Positions 26,370-37,728 are shown, counted from the stretch's first letter. The stretch is 64,000 bases of DNA from Streptomyces fumanus (GCF_014655295.1 NZ_BNBI01000016.1:109107-173106), one strand, 5' to 3'. Numbers and translations: made by a program. The notes: generated from the sequence alone by a model not told the origin.

Positions 26370-28024
26370 GCGCAACAGCCGTCCACAGCCTGTGGACAAC
26401 GGCGGCCACGGCGGCCGACCCGATCTCCAAGATCGACACACCGAAGATCGAATACGGGCAACTGGCGCCCACCCTGATCGTCGTCGGCGCGGCGGTCGTC
26501 GGCGTGCTCGTCGAGGCGTTCGTCCCGCGCAAGTCGCGCTACTACGCGCAGATGTTCGTCTCCGTCGTCGCCCTCGTCGCGGCCTTCGCCACGGTCGTCG
26601 CGCTCGCCGCGGACGGGTACGGCACGACCAAGGCGGGCATCGCCGCGATGGGCGCGATCGCCGTCGACGGACCGGCCCTGTTCCTCCAGGGCACCATCCT
26701 GCTGGCCTCGCTGGTCGCCCTGTTCACCTTCGCCGAACGGCGGCTCGACCCGCAGGCGCACGGCAACCCCGTGGACTCCTTCGCGGCGCAGGCCGCCTCC
26801 GTACCGGGCAGCGAGAGCGAGCAGAAGGCGGTCCGGGCCGGGTTCACCACCACCGAGGTGTTCCCGCTGCTGCTGTTCGCCGTCGCCGGCATGCTGATCT
26901 TCCCGGCGGCCAACGACCTGCTGACCCTGTTCGTCGCCCTGGAGGTGTTCTCCCTCCCGCTGTACCTGCTGTGCGCGCTGGCCCGCCGCAAGCGGCTGAT
27001 GTCGCAGGAGGCGGCGGTCAAGTACTTCCTGCTCGGCGCGTTCGCCTCCGCGTTCACCCTGTTCGGCATCGCCCTGCTCTACGGCTACGCGGGCTCCATG
27101 TCCTACGGCGCCATCGCGCAGGTCGTCGACGGATCGGTGGTGGAGGTCACCCCGGCGCTCGCCGACACCATGGGCAACGACGCGCTGCTGCTCGTCGGCG
27201 GCGCGCTGATCGTGATGGGCCTGCTGTTCAAGGTCGGCGCGGTGCCCTTCCACATGTGGACGCCCGACGTGTACCAGGGCGCGCCGACCCCGGTGACCGG
27301 GTTCATGGCGGCGGCGACCAAGGTGGCGGCCTTCGGCGCCCTGCTGCGCCTGCTGTACGTCGTCCTGCCCGGCCTGCGCTGGGACTGGCGGCCGGTGATG
27401 TGGGGCGTGGCGATCGTCACCATGCTGGGCGGCGCGATCGTCGCGATCACCCAGACCGACATCAAGCGGCTGCTGGCGTACTCGTCGATCGCCCACGCGG
27501 GCTTCATCCTCGCGGGTGTCATCGCGACCACCCCGGACGGCATCTCCTCGGTCCTGTTCTACCTGGCCGCGTACTCCTTCGTCACGATCGGCGCGTTCGC
27601 CGTGGTGACGCTGGTGCGGGACGCGGGCGGCGAGGCCACGCACCTGTCGAAGTGGGCCGGGCTGGGCCGCCGGTCGCCGCTGGTCGCGGCGGTGTTCGCG
27701 GTGTTCCTGCTGGCCTTCGCCGGTATCCCGCTGACCTCCGGGTTCGCGGGGAAGTTCGCCGTGTTCAAGGCGGCGGCCGAGGGCGGCGCGGCCCCGCTGG
27801 TCGTGGTCGGTGTGATCTCGTCGGCGGTCGCGGCGTTCTTCTACATCCGGGTGATCGTGCTGATGTTCTTCAGCGAGCCCAGGCCCGAGGGCCCGACCGT
27901 GGCGGTGCCGTCACCGTTGACGACGACGGCGATCGCGGTGGGCGTGGCGGTCACGGTGGTGCTCGGCGTGGCGCCGCAGTACTTCCTGGACCTGGCCGGT
28001 CAGGCGGGGACCTTCGTGCGCTGA
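26366..28024 (+). CDS. nuoN: NADH-quinone oxidoreductase subunit N
   Basis: 552 residues, last gene of the operon, GTG start. Antiporter-like helices with FVALEVFSLPLYLLCAL (the glutamate) and KVGAVPFHMWTPDVYQGAPTP (lysine and signature). The N-terminus has a 35-residue leader before the first helix, and a hydrophilic loop at about 130-155. A strong hairpin terminator follows 21 bases after the stop. Confidence 0.96.
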   Translation: MSATAVHSLWTTAATAADPISKIDTPKIEYGQLAPTLIVVGAAVVGVLVEAFVPRKSRYYAQMFVSVVALVAAFATVVALAADGYGTTKAGIAAMGAIAVDGPALFLQGTILLASLVALFTFAERRLDPQAHGNPVDSFAAQAASVPGSESEQKAVRAGFTTTEVFPLLLFAVAGMLIFPAANDLLTLFVALEVFSLPLYLLCALARRKRLMSQEAAVKYFLLGAFASAFTLFGIALLYGYAGSMSYGAIAQVVDGSVVEVTPALADTMGNDALLLVGGALIVMGLLFKVGAVPFHMWTPDVYQGAPTPVTGFMAAATKVAAFGALLRLLYVVLPGLRWDWRPVMWGVAIVTMLGGAIVAITQTDIKRLLAYSSIAHAGFILAGVIATTPDGISSVLFYLAAYSFVTIGAFAVVTLVRDAGGEATHLSKWAGLGRRSPLVAAVFAVFLLAFAGIPLTSGFAGKFAVFKAAAEGGAAPLVVVGVISSAVAAFFYIRVIVLMFFSEPRPEGPTVAVPSPLTTTAIAVGVAVTVVLGVAPQYFLDLAGQAGTFVR

Positions 28025-28045
28025 CCTCCGGCCCGCCGGTACGGG

Positions 28046-28078
28046 GCGGCCCGGCACCCTCGGGGGGTGCCGGGCCGC
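28046..28078 (+). terminator. Hairpin terminator after nuoN
   Basis: A 13-bp GC-rich stem (GCGGCCCGGCACC and its complement) with a 7-base loop, starting 21 bases after the nuoN stop. It closes the 16-kb nuo operon and separates it from recQ. Confidence 0.8.
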
Positions 28079-28219
28079 TCGTGTGCCGGCGGTGAGGTGA
28101 GGAGAGGGGCGGGCCTGTGGATAACTCCGGGGCTGTCGGTGCGGACCCCTATCGTGGAGGCAGTGGTCGGGACAGGACGGACCAGGACGGGCGAGGCAGG
28201 ACGTACGGGGGGCGGGACG

Positions 28220-30253
<2,034 letters not shown>

Positions 30254-30320
30254 CCGCGGGGCGCCTGCCTGCGGGCGACGGCGGCGCCGTGCCCGAGGCG
30301 GTGTCCCGTCCGGGCGGCTC

Positions 30321-30540
30321 GCGGGCGCGAGGGCCGGTCCGGCGGAGGCGGTACCGGTGGTGCCCCGTGGCGGTGTCCCGGTCGGCGGGCTCGGGCTCGC
30401 GGGCGCGAAGGCCGGTCCGGCGGAGGCGGTACTGGTGGTGTCCCGTGGCGGTGTGCCGGTCGGCGGGCTCGGGCTCGCGGGCGCGAAGGCCGGTCCGGCG
30501 GAGGCGGTACTGGTGGTGTCCCGTGGCGGTGTCCTGGCAC
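30321..30540. repeat. 78-bp tandem repeat, about 2.8 copies
   Basis: Copies begin at 30321, 30399 and 30477, each opening GCGGGCGCGA. Copies two and three are nearly identical; copy one is diverged. They fill most of the 334-base gap between the convergent recQ and HEAT-repeat genes. One plus frame is open through them (26-residue period) but has no ribosome site or family, so I do not call a gene. Confidence 0.85.
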
Positions 30541-30587
30541 GCGGGCCCGGGCCCGCTGGCGCGGGAGCCGGGGCGGTGGTGTCCGGG

Positions 30588-33336
30588 TCAGCGGGCCCGG
30601 GCCGCGTAGGCCCGGACGTCCGCGTCGGGGTCGGCGGTGGCGGTGGCGAGGGCGGCGCGTGCCTCGGTGCCGGCCGTGTGCCGGGTCAGGGCCAGGACCG
30701 CGGCCTTGCGGACATCGGCGTTGGGGTCGGCGAGGGCCTTGGCGAGGGCGGGGACCGCCGTGCCGGGGGCGGCGGCCGACAGCGCGGTGGCCGCCCCGGC
30801 CCGGACCTGCCAGGCCGGGTCCGACAGCGCGCGGACCGCCCGCTCGGCCGCCGGCGGCGGGCACCCGGCTCCGGCCAGCGCCTCGAACGCCGCCGCGCGG
30901 ACCAGCGCGTCGGGGTCCCCGGTGAGGCGGTCCAGGGCGCCGGCCGCGCCGCCGGGGAGCGGGGCCGCCGCGCCCAGTGACCCCAGTGCCTTGGCGGCGG
31001 TGACGCGGACCTCCCGGGAGGTGTCGTCCGCCGCCCGGGCGACCGGGCCGGCCTCGTCCAGGGAGACCAGGGCGCGGACGGCCTCGATGCGGACGGTGGT
31101 GTCGGGGTCGGTGAGCGCCTCCGTGTAGACGGCGGAGTCGCCCAGCCGGAGGGCGCGCAGCAGGTCCAGGGCGGTGGCGCGGACGACGGCGTCGGGCTGG
31201 GCGAGCGCCTTGCGCAGCGGTTCGCCGAGCGCCGGTTCCGGCGTCAGGGTCTCCGCCAGTTCGCGCAGGGAGGCAGCGGCGGCGGCCCGGACCCCGGCGT
31301 CGGGGTCGGACAGCGAGGCGGCGAGCGCGGGCCCGGTGCCCGCCGGGGCGGTCTCGGTCAGCACCGTGACGGCGGTGCGGCGCACGGCGGGTTCGGCATC
31401 GGAGAGATAGGGGGCGACGGCGGCGAGGTCGGGCTCCGCCTCGGCCAGGGCGAGCAGCCGCAGCAGCCGGGGGGAGGTGCCGGCGGCCGGTTCCCCGGCG
31501 TCCCGGCGCGGGCCGCCGGCCCGGTCGGAGGAGGCGGCCGGCGGCCGGACGGCGACCGGGGCCACCTCGCGGGCGCCCGCCGTCGCCACCTGCTCGGGGT
31601 GGACCTCGCCGAGGTGCCGGGACGGGCCGCCGGACGGGGTGAAGCCGTCGACCGGAACCAGATAGGGAGCCACGGGACGGGCCGTGAACTCCATCGCACC
31701 GGAGGGGGACTTGTGCAGATCGAGATGGTGGAACCAGGACGCGTCGTCCCGGTCGGGATGGTCGAGACGGTCGTGGTAGAGGCCCCAGCGGGACTCCGTG
31801 CGGGCCAGCGAGGCGCGGGCCGCCATCTCCGCGCAGTCGCGGATGAAGGTGACCTCGGCGCAGCGCATCAGCTCGTGCGGGGTGCGGGCGCCCATGGCGG
31901 CGATGTCGGCCCGCATCCGTTCGAACGCCTCCAGGGCGAGCGACAGCCGGGCGCCGGACTTCGGCGGGGCCACGTAGTCGTTCACGAAGCGGCGCAGTTT
32001 GTACTCGACCTGGGGCTGCGGCGGGCCGTCGGGATGGCGCAGCGGGCGGTAGACCAGCTCATGGGCCTCGCGCACCTGGTCGGCCGGCAGCGGCCCGTCG
32101 TACGCCGAGTACCGGGACGCGTCCGCGCCGGCCAGGTCGCCGAAGACGAAGGCGCCGATCATGTAGTTGTGCGGGACGCAGGCCAGGTCCCCGGCCGCGT
32201 ACAGGCGGGGCACGGTGGTGCGGGCGTGGTCGTCCACCCGTACCCCGGAGGCGGAGTGGCCGCCGCACAGGCCGATCTCGGAGATGTGCATCTCGACGTC
32301 GTGGGTGCGGTAGTCGTGGCCGCGGCCCGCGTGGAAGGTGCCCCGGGTGGGGCGTTCGGTGGAGTGCAGGATCGACTCCAGGGCCGAGATCGACTCCTCC
32401 GGCAGATGGCTGAGCTTCAGGTAGACGGGGCCGCGGTCGCCCGCCGGCGACCTCCGCGGCGAACTCGGCCATCATCTGGCCCGACCAGTAGTCGGAGTCG
32501 ACGAAGCGTTCGCCGTGCCGGTTGACCTGGTAGCCGCCGAAGGGGTTGGCCACGTAGGCGCAGGCCGGGCCGTTGTAGTCCTTGATCAGCGGGTTGATCT
32601 GGAAGCACTCGATGCCGGTCAGTTCGGCACCGGCGTGGTAGGCCATCGCGTAGCCGTCGCCCGCGTTGGTGGGGTTCTCGTAGGTGCCGTACAGGTAGCC
32701 GGAGGCGGGCAGGCCGAGGCGGCCGCAGGCGCCGGTGGCCAGGATCACCGCGCCCGCGCGGACGGTGACGAACCGGCCGGTACGGGTGTGGAAGCCCGCC
32801 GCGCCGACCGCCCGCCCCCCGGCCGTCAGCACCCGCACCGGCATCACCCGGTTCTCGATGCGGATCCGCTCCCGCATCTCCCGCCGCCGCAACTGCCGGT
32901 ACAGGACCTTCTTCACGTCCTTGCCCTCGGGCATCGGCAGCACGTACGAACCGGAGCGGTGCACCTGGCGGACCGCGTACTCGTTGTGCTCGTCCTTCTC
33001 GAACTTCACGCCGTACGACTCCAGGCGGCGCACCATGGCGAAGCCCCGGGTGGCGGTCTGGCGGACGGTGGACTGGTCGACGATGCCGTCGTTGGCGCGG
33101 GTGATCTCGGCGACGTAGTCGTCGGGTTCGGCGCGGCCGGGGACGACGGCGTTGTTGACGCCGTCCATGCCCATGGCGAGGGCACCGGAGTGCCGGACGT
33201 GGGCCTTCTCCAGGAGCAGCACGTCGGAGCCGCGTTCGGCCGCGGTCAGCGCCGCCATGGTGCCGGCGGTGCCGCCGCCGATGACGAGGACGTCGCAGGT
33301 GAGTTCTTCGGCGTCGGTGAGGGCGGGGATCTCCAC
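30588..33336 (-). pseudogene. AprA/FrdA-like flavoprotein fused to HEAT repeats, frameshifted
   Basis: Would encode about 915 residues. The N-terminal part (GTG 33336) has the FAD motif VLVIGGGTAGTMAALTAAERG, LLLEKAHVRHSGALAMGMDGVNN and ATGACGRLGL, as in adenylylsulfate reductase alpha and fumarate reductase flavoproteins. After AAEVAGG (about residue 297) the frame breaks: removing one C from the CCC at 32440-32442 restores GDRGPVYLKL and an uninterrupted second half from about 32439 to 30588 with HAGRGHDYRTHDVEMHIS and the FAD-binding RLYAAGDLACV. From about residue 620 there are nine HEAT-like repeats of about 31 residues (pattern LxDPDxxVRxxAxxAL). It is the last gene of the operon beginning at 37553, 11 bases after the ATPase. 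Either a real recent mutation or an assembly error; everything downstream of the break is intact, which favours the latter or a very recent event. Substrate unknown. Confidence 0.85.
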
Positions 33337-33347
33337 CAGGGGGCCTT

Positions 33348-34136
33348 TCAGGTACCGAGGGACGTGAGGACGTCGCGGCGCAGGGCCACCCGCGCCGGGT
33401 CGTCGTGGGCCGAGCGGTCGCGCGGGCGGGGCACGTCGCGGACGGCGGTGAGCCGGCCGGCGCCGAGCAGCGCGACGCGGTCACCGAGGAACAGCGCCTC
33501 GTCCACGTCGTGGGTGACGAAGACGACGGTCGCGCCCGTGCCGTGCAACACCTCGACCAGCAGCTCCTGCATGCCGGCCCGGGTCTGGGCGTCGAGGGCG
33601 CCGAACGGCTCGTCCATCAGGACGGCGCGCGGGCGCCCCGCCAGGGCGCGGGCCAACTGCGCGCGCTGGCGCTGCCCGCCGGAGACCCGGTGCGGCAACT
33701 GCCCGGCCTGCGCGGCGAGTCCGACGCGCTCCAGCCAGGCCGCGGCCTGCTCCCGGCGTGCCGCGCGGGGCACGCCCCGGAAGGCGAGGGGGAGTTCGAC
33801 GTTGGCGCGCAGGGTGCGCCAGGGCAGCAGCGCGTCGTCCTGGAAGACCAGCGCGCGGTCCGCCGCCGGCCCGTCGACCGGGCGGCCGTCCTGCTCCACG
33901 GCCCCGGCCAGCGGGGGCAGCAGCCCGGCCAGGGTGCGCAGCAGCGTGGACTTGCCGCAGCCCGAGGGGCCGACGACGGTGAGGATCTCCCCGGGGGCCA
34001 CGTCGAGGTCGACGCCGGTCACGGCGGGGGCGTCCGGGCGGCCGAGGGCGGCGGCGCGCAGGGTGAGCCGGGTGCCCCGCGCGGGCGGGCGCGGAACGGC
34101 CGCCGCGCGGGCCTCAGTCTCGGACGAGGTGCTCAT
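33348..34136 (-). CDS. ABC transporter ATP-binding protein, nitrate/sulfonate/taurine type
   Basis: 262 residues. Walker A GPSGCGKSTLL, Q-loop FQDDALLPW, signature VSGGQRQRAQLARAL, Walker B VLMDEPFGALD, and H-loop VTHDVDEALFL: a complete ATPase. The QDDALLPW Q-loop and size are typical of the SsuB/TauB/NrtD group. Its start overlaps the permease by 23 bases. It energises import of the ligand bound by the lipoprotein at 35058. Confidence 0.92.
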   Translation of the reverse strand: MSTSSETEARAAAVPRPPARGTRLTLRAAALGRPDAPAVTGVDLDVAPGEILTVVGPSGCGKSTLLRTLAGLLPPLAGAVEQDGRPVDGPAADRALVFQDDALLPWRTLRANVELPLAFRGVPRAARREQAAAWLERVGLAAQAGQLPHRVSGGQRQRAQLARALAGRPRAVLMDEPFGALDAQTRAGMQELLVEVLHGTGATVVFVTHDVDEALFLGDRVALLGAGRLTAVRDVPRPRDRSAHDDPARVALRRDVLTSLGT

Positions 34137-35061
34137 CGCGTGCCTCCTCGGGCTCGGGACCGGCGGGGCCGGCGGGACCCGCGGGTACGGCGGTGGCGGC
34201 GGGGGAGACGGGGGCGGCCGGCCGGCCGGTCCTCGGGCGGGCGCCGGGGACGTAGGAGGTGCGGGGGAGCCAGCGGGTCAGGCGGCGGCCCAGGAGTTCG
34301 ACGGCCGTGGAGGTGAGCCAGCCCAGGACACCGATGGTGATCATCCCGACGAAGACACCGGGGTAGTCGACGACCGTGTAGTCCTGCCAGGTGCGGTAGC
34401 CGACGCCGTACTGGCCGGAGATCATCTCGGCGGAGATCACACAGATCCACGACACGCCGATGCCGACCGACAGGCCGCCGAAGACGCCGGGCAGCGCGCC
34501 CGGCAGGACGACCGTGGCCAGCACCCGCCACCGGCCGCCGCCCATGGTGCGCACCGCCTCCTCCCAGACCGGGGTCAGCGCGCGCACCGCGTGCCGGGTG
34601 GAGACCAGGACGGGGAAGAACGCGGCGGCGCAGGTGATGAAGACGATGCCCTGTTCGTTGGAGGGGAAGAGCAGGATCGCCACCGGGACGAGGGCGATGG
34701 CCGGGATCGGCCGGACCACCTCCAGCAGTGGGCCCAGCAGGTCCTCGGCGAGCCGGGAGCGGGCCACCAGCACCCCGGCGGCCACGCCCAGGACGGCGGC
34801 GAGCAGGAAGCCGGTGAGGATGCGGGTGAGGCTCTCGGTGAGGTCCGTCCAGTAGTCCGGGCCGGTCACCCGGCCCGCGAAGGCGCGGGCCACGTCGGCG
34901 ACGGTGGGGAACTGCGAGAACCGCAGCCACAGGTCCACGTCCCGGCCGCTGAGCACCTGCCACAGCGCGAGCGCGACGGCGAGGGCGGCGGCGCGCAGCG
35001 CGTAACGGGCGGCGGGACGCGGGCCGGTGCCCTGCCGTACCGGGCGTACCCGGCGGGTCAT
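34114..35061 (-). CDS. ABC transporter permease, SsuC/TauC type
   Basis: 315 residues with six membrane helices (about 20-270) and the EAA loop EEAVRTMGGGRWRVLATVVLPGALPGV that docks with the ATPase. Start ATG 35061 overlaps the stop of the binding protein (ATGA). The C-terminal 45 residues are Pro/Ala/Gly-rich. It forms the channel of a sulfonate/nitrate-type importer. Confidence 0.92.
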   Translation of the reverse strand: MTRRVRPVRQGTGPRPAARYALRAAALAVALALWQVLSGRDVDLWLRFSQFPTVADVARAFAGRVTGPDYWTDLTESLTRILTGFLLAAVLGVAAGVLVARSRLAEDLLGPLLEVVRPIPAIALVPVAILLFPSNEQGIVFITCAAAFFPVLVSTRHAVRALTPVWEEAVRTMGGGRWRVLATVVLPGALPGVFGGLSVGIGVSWICVISAEMISGQYGVGYRTWQDYTVVDYPGVFVGMITIGVLGWLTSTAVELLGRRLTRWLPRTSYVPGARPRTGRPAAPVSPAATAVPAGPAGPAGPEPEEARDEHLVRD

Positions 35062-36488
35062 GACGCCCGCTCCAGCGCCTCGGTGTACGGGACGAGCCGG
35101 GCGCCGCCGTGGGAGTCGAGGTACGCCCGGGCGGTCGCGGGGGCGACGAAGGGCAGCAGCCGGTCGCCGTCGGCCACCCAGACGGCCCGGTCGGCGAACC
35201 ACAGGGTGCCGGTGGTGGTGTCGGGCACATAGGCGGCGCGGACGGTGTCGCGGTGCGCGGCCACCTGGCGCAGCAGAGCGGAGGGAGAGGTGAAGGTGAG
35301 GGTCTTCGAGGCGCCCTTGAGCCAGACCTCGCCGGCGGGTTCCGGCGGGGCCGAGGCGAGCCGCCGGGCGTACGCCGTGGCGCCGAGCGCCTTCTTGACG
35401 TACCGGTCGTCGACGAAGGCGTCCACGTCCACGTCGCCGGTCAGCTTCGCGGACTTCAGGACCGCCACGTCCTCCTTCAGGGCGGCCACCAGGCGAGGCT
35501 TGATCGCCGGGTCGAAGGTGGCGATGCCGTGAGCGCCGTTGTAGAGGTAGACGACCTCGGCGGGCAGGCCGGTGGCGTCGGCGACCTTCTCGGCCGCGGC
35601 CACCGGATGCTCGGCGAGGTAGTCGGTCGCCTCCGCCTGCGCCTTCAGGAACGCCTCCAGCACGGCCGGGTGGCGCCGCGCGAAGTCCTCGCGGGCGGTG
35701 ACGCCGTGGAAGGTGGGCAGATTCAGTTGCGCACCGTCGTACAGGGCCTTCGCCTTGCCCTGGTGGGCGAGCAGGCCCGGCCAGGCGACGAACTGCGACA
35801 GGGCGTCCGCGCCGCCCGAGTCGAGCGCCGAGGCGCCCACCGCGGGCTGCTGGTTGAGCTTCTCGATGTCCTTCTCCGGGTCGAGCCCCGCGCGCTGCAG
35901 GGCCCGTACGAGGGTGCCGTCGGCGGCGGAGCCGACGCTCGTGGAGACCTTCCGGCCCTTGAGGTCCGCCAGCGAGGTGAGGGAGGAACCGGGGGCGGTG
36001 ACGATGGTGTTGAGACCGCCGCGCAGGTTGTACCCGGTGACCGAGACCAGCTTGGTCGGGGTGCCGAGCTGCTTGCCCCGGGCGGCGTTGATGAGCAGCG
36101 GGAAGTCGCCCATCGAACCGATGTCGATCTTCTTGGCGGTCATCTGCGCGGTGATGGGCGCGCCGGTGGCGTAGTCCTGCCAGACGACCTTGTAGGTGCG
36201 GCCGTCGCCCAGGGAGTTCAGGTGCTTCTCGAACGAGCCGAGGGAGCGCAGGAGGGTCCCGGCGGTGACCGTGTTGATCGTCTTGGACTGGTAGCCGACC
36301 GTGACGGTGACCGTGGAGCTGTCACCGGCCTCGGCGTCACCGCCGCACGCGCTCAGCGGGAGCAGCAGGGCGAGCGCGGAGGCGGCGAGCGCGGCGCGGC
36401 GCAGGCGGGCGGGGGTGCGGGGCAGGGCAGCGGGGGTGCGGCGCAGGGGAGCGGGGACGCGTGGCAGGGGAGCGGTGATGTGTGGCAT
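35058..36488 (-). CDS. Substrate-binding lipoprotein (SsuA-like) with NosL-like C-terminal tail
   Basis: 476 residues. A long basic N-region, a hydrophobic stretch and lipobox LSAC (Cys48) make it a lipoprotein. Residues about 60-390 form a type II binding protein of the SsuA/TauA/NMT1 class (VGYQSKTINTV, DIGSMGDFPLLI, LADLKGRKVSTSVGSAA). After about residue 395 a further domain of about 80 residues reads VRAAYVPDTTTGTLWFADRA, then LLPFVAPATARAYLDSHGGAR, which resembles the C-terminal half of NosL, a copper-binding accessory protein. The NosL assignment is by eye. Normal SsuA-like proteins end near residue 330-350. Confidence 0.87.
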   Translation of the reverse strand: MPHITAPLPRVPAPLRRTPAALPRTPARLRRAALAASALALLLPLSACGGDAEAGDSSTVTVTVGYQSKTINTVTAGTLLRSLGSFEKHLNSLGDGRTYKVVWQDYATGAPITAQMTAKKIDIGSMGDFPLLINAARGKQLGTPTKLVSVTGYNLRGGLNTIVTAPGSSLTSLADLKGRKVSTSVGSAADGTLVRALQRAGLDPEKDIEKLNQQPAVGASALDSGGADALSQFVAWPGLLAHQGKAKALYDGAQLNLPTFHGVTAREDFARRHPAVLEAFLKAQAEATDYLAEHPVAAAEKVADATGLPAEVVYLYNGAHGIATFDPAIKPRLVAALKEDVAVLKSAKLTGDVDVDAFVDDRYVKKALGATAYARRLASAPPEPAGEVWLKGASKTLTFTSPSALLRQVAAHRDTVRAAYVPDTTTGTLWFADRAVWVADGDRLLPFVAPATARAYLDSHGGARLVPYTEALERAS

Positions 36489-36503
36489 GGGAGATCGCGC
36501 CTC

Positions 36504-36731
36504 TCACCGGAGCAGGTACGGCATGTTGACGGTGACCGCCCCGGTGGGGCAGCGGGCGGCGCACGGGCCGCAGTACCAGCACTCGTCGACGTGCATGTAC
36601 GCCTTGCCGCTGCTCTCGTCGATGGCCAGGGAGTCCAGCGGGCACATGTCCACGCAGAGGGTGCAGCCGTCGATGCACTTCGACTCGTCGATGGTCACGG
36701 GCACGTCGGCCCGCTGGGGCGCCAAGGGCAT
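36504..36731 (-). CDS. Two-[4Fe-4S] ferredoxin, AprB-like
   Basis: 75 residues. Cluster motifs CIDGCTLCVDMCP (residues 19-31) and CWYCGPCAARCP (51-62), then GAVTVNMPYLLR. The spacing and the KAYMHVDECWYC region resemble the beta subunit of adenylylsulfate reductase (AprB), but the AprB C-terminal tail is missing. It presumably passes electrons to or from the AprA-like flavoprotein at the end of the same operon. Second gene of that operon, 33 bases after gntR and 15 before the binding protein. Confidence 0.88.
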   Translation of the reverse strand: MPLAPQRADVPVTIDESKCIDGCTLCVDMCPLDSLAIDESSGKAYMHVDECWYCGPCAARCPTGAVTVNMPYLLR

Positions 36732-36764
36732 GGCTGTCTCCAGGGAGGTGCGCGGGGGAGAGGG

Positions 36765-37553
36765 TCAGAGGGACCGGTGCAGCGAGCCGCTCATCGCGAT
36801 GCGGTCGCCGCGGAAGCGGATGAACTCCAGGTCGACGGGCCGGCCGTCCGCGAGGTGGGTGAGCCGTTCCAGCATCAGCACGGCCGCGCCGCGCGGCGCC
36901 TCCAGGACGGCGGCGGAGTGGGCGTCCGCGGTGACGGCCTCAAGGGTGATCTCGGCGTGGCCCAGCGGCCGGCCGGTGACGGACTCCAGGAGGCGGAAGA
37001 CGTCGGTGTTCTCCAGGTCGGCGCCGAGCAGTTCGGTGCCGAGGTCGAGCGGGACGTAGGTGAGGTCGAGGGAGAGGGGGAGGCCGTTGAGGCGGCGCAG
37101 CCGTTCGATGTAGAGGACCTCGCTGCCGGGGGCGAGGCGGAGGCGTTCGGCGACGGGCGCGGGCGCCGGGACGGGGACCGTGGTGCGGACCTCGTTGGTG
37201 ACCCGGCCGTGCTCGTGCAGGGTCTCCGCCAGGCCCATCAGCCGGTCGAGGCCGTGCGGGTACTTGCGGGCCACGACGACCGTGCCGACACCCGGCTGCC
37301 GCGCCACGAGCCCTTCGGCGCGCAGCAGGTCCAGGGCCTCGCGCACGGTGTTGCGGGAGGCGCGGTAGTCGGCGGCGAGGGTGTCCTCGTGGGGGAGCGT
37401 GCCGCCGGGATACGCGTCGGTGAGGAGCTGGTGGCGGAGCAGGTCGGCGAGCTGCCGGGCCCGGTCGGCGCGCAGCCGGCGGTGCGCGCGGTGGGCGGCG
37501 ACGGTGGTCGCGCCCTGTCCGGCGTGGTCGCGGAGGCGGTCGGCGGGTGGCAT
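36765..37553 (-). CDS. GntR family transcriptional regulator (HutC subfamily)
   Basis: 262 residues. The N-terminal winged helix spans about 25-95 (LRHQLLTDAYPGGTLPHEDTL, then ASRNTVREALDLLRAEGLVARQPGVGTVV); the C-terminal UTRA effector domain (about 105-255) has the usual YIERLRRLNGLPLSLDLTYVP pattern. It is the first gene of the ABC/ferredoxin/flavoprotein operon and so likely controls it and itself. The ATG at 37553 lacks a good ribosome site. A small dyad CCCTA...TAGGG at 37562-37580 just upstream is a possible operator. Confidence 0.9.
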   Translation of the reverse strand: MPPADRLRDHAGQGATTVAAHRAHRRLRADRARQLADLLRHQLLTDAYPGGTLPHEDTLAADYRASRNTVREALDLLRAEGLVARQPGVGTVVVARKYPHGLDRLMGLAETLHEHGRVTNEVRTTVPVPAPAPVAERLRLAPGSEVLYIERLRRLNGLPLSLDLTYVPLDLGTELLGADLENTDVFRLLESVTGRPLGHAEITLEAVTADAHSAAVLEAPRGAAVLMLERLTHLADGRPVDLEFIRFRGDRIAMSGSLHRSL

Positions 37554-37561
37554 GTGCGGAA

Positions 37562-37580
37562 CCCTAGCTTTTCGGTAGGG
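37562..37580. promoter_or_regulatory. Possible operator before the gntR-type gene
   Basis: CCCTA at 37562-37566 and TAGGG at 37576-37580 are inverted around a 9-base AT-richer core, 9 bases upstream of the regulator ATG. Autoregulation is plausible; the match to known HutC-type sites is weak. Confidence 0.3.
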
Positions 37581-37728
37581 AAAGTGGTGTTGCCGCAGTG
37601 TTGCGCCACCCGGTGCTCCGCCGGTCATGGCCGTGAGCTGGGGTTTCGGTGCTCGCGCGGGCGGTTCCGCCACCGCGGGCCACCGGCCGGAAGGGACGGC
37701 GGGGATGCGTCAGCCGCCGGTACGGGAC

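Noticed and set aside
30357..30980. Plus-strand frame through the 78-bp repeats
   Set aside because: The frame is open only because of the repeat period and runs antisense into the HEAT-repeat gene.
36504..36731. AprB beta subunit as a firm call
   Set aside because: Cluster spacing is similar, but the protein is only 75 residues and lacks the AprB tail, so it is left as AprB-like.
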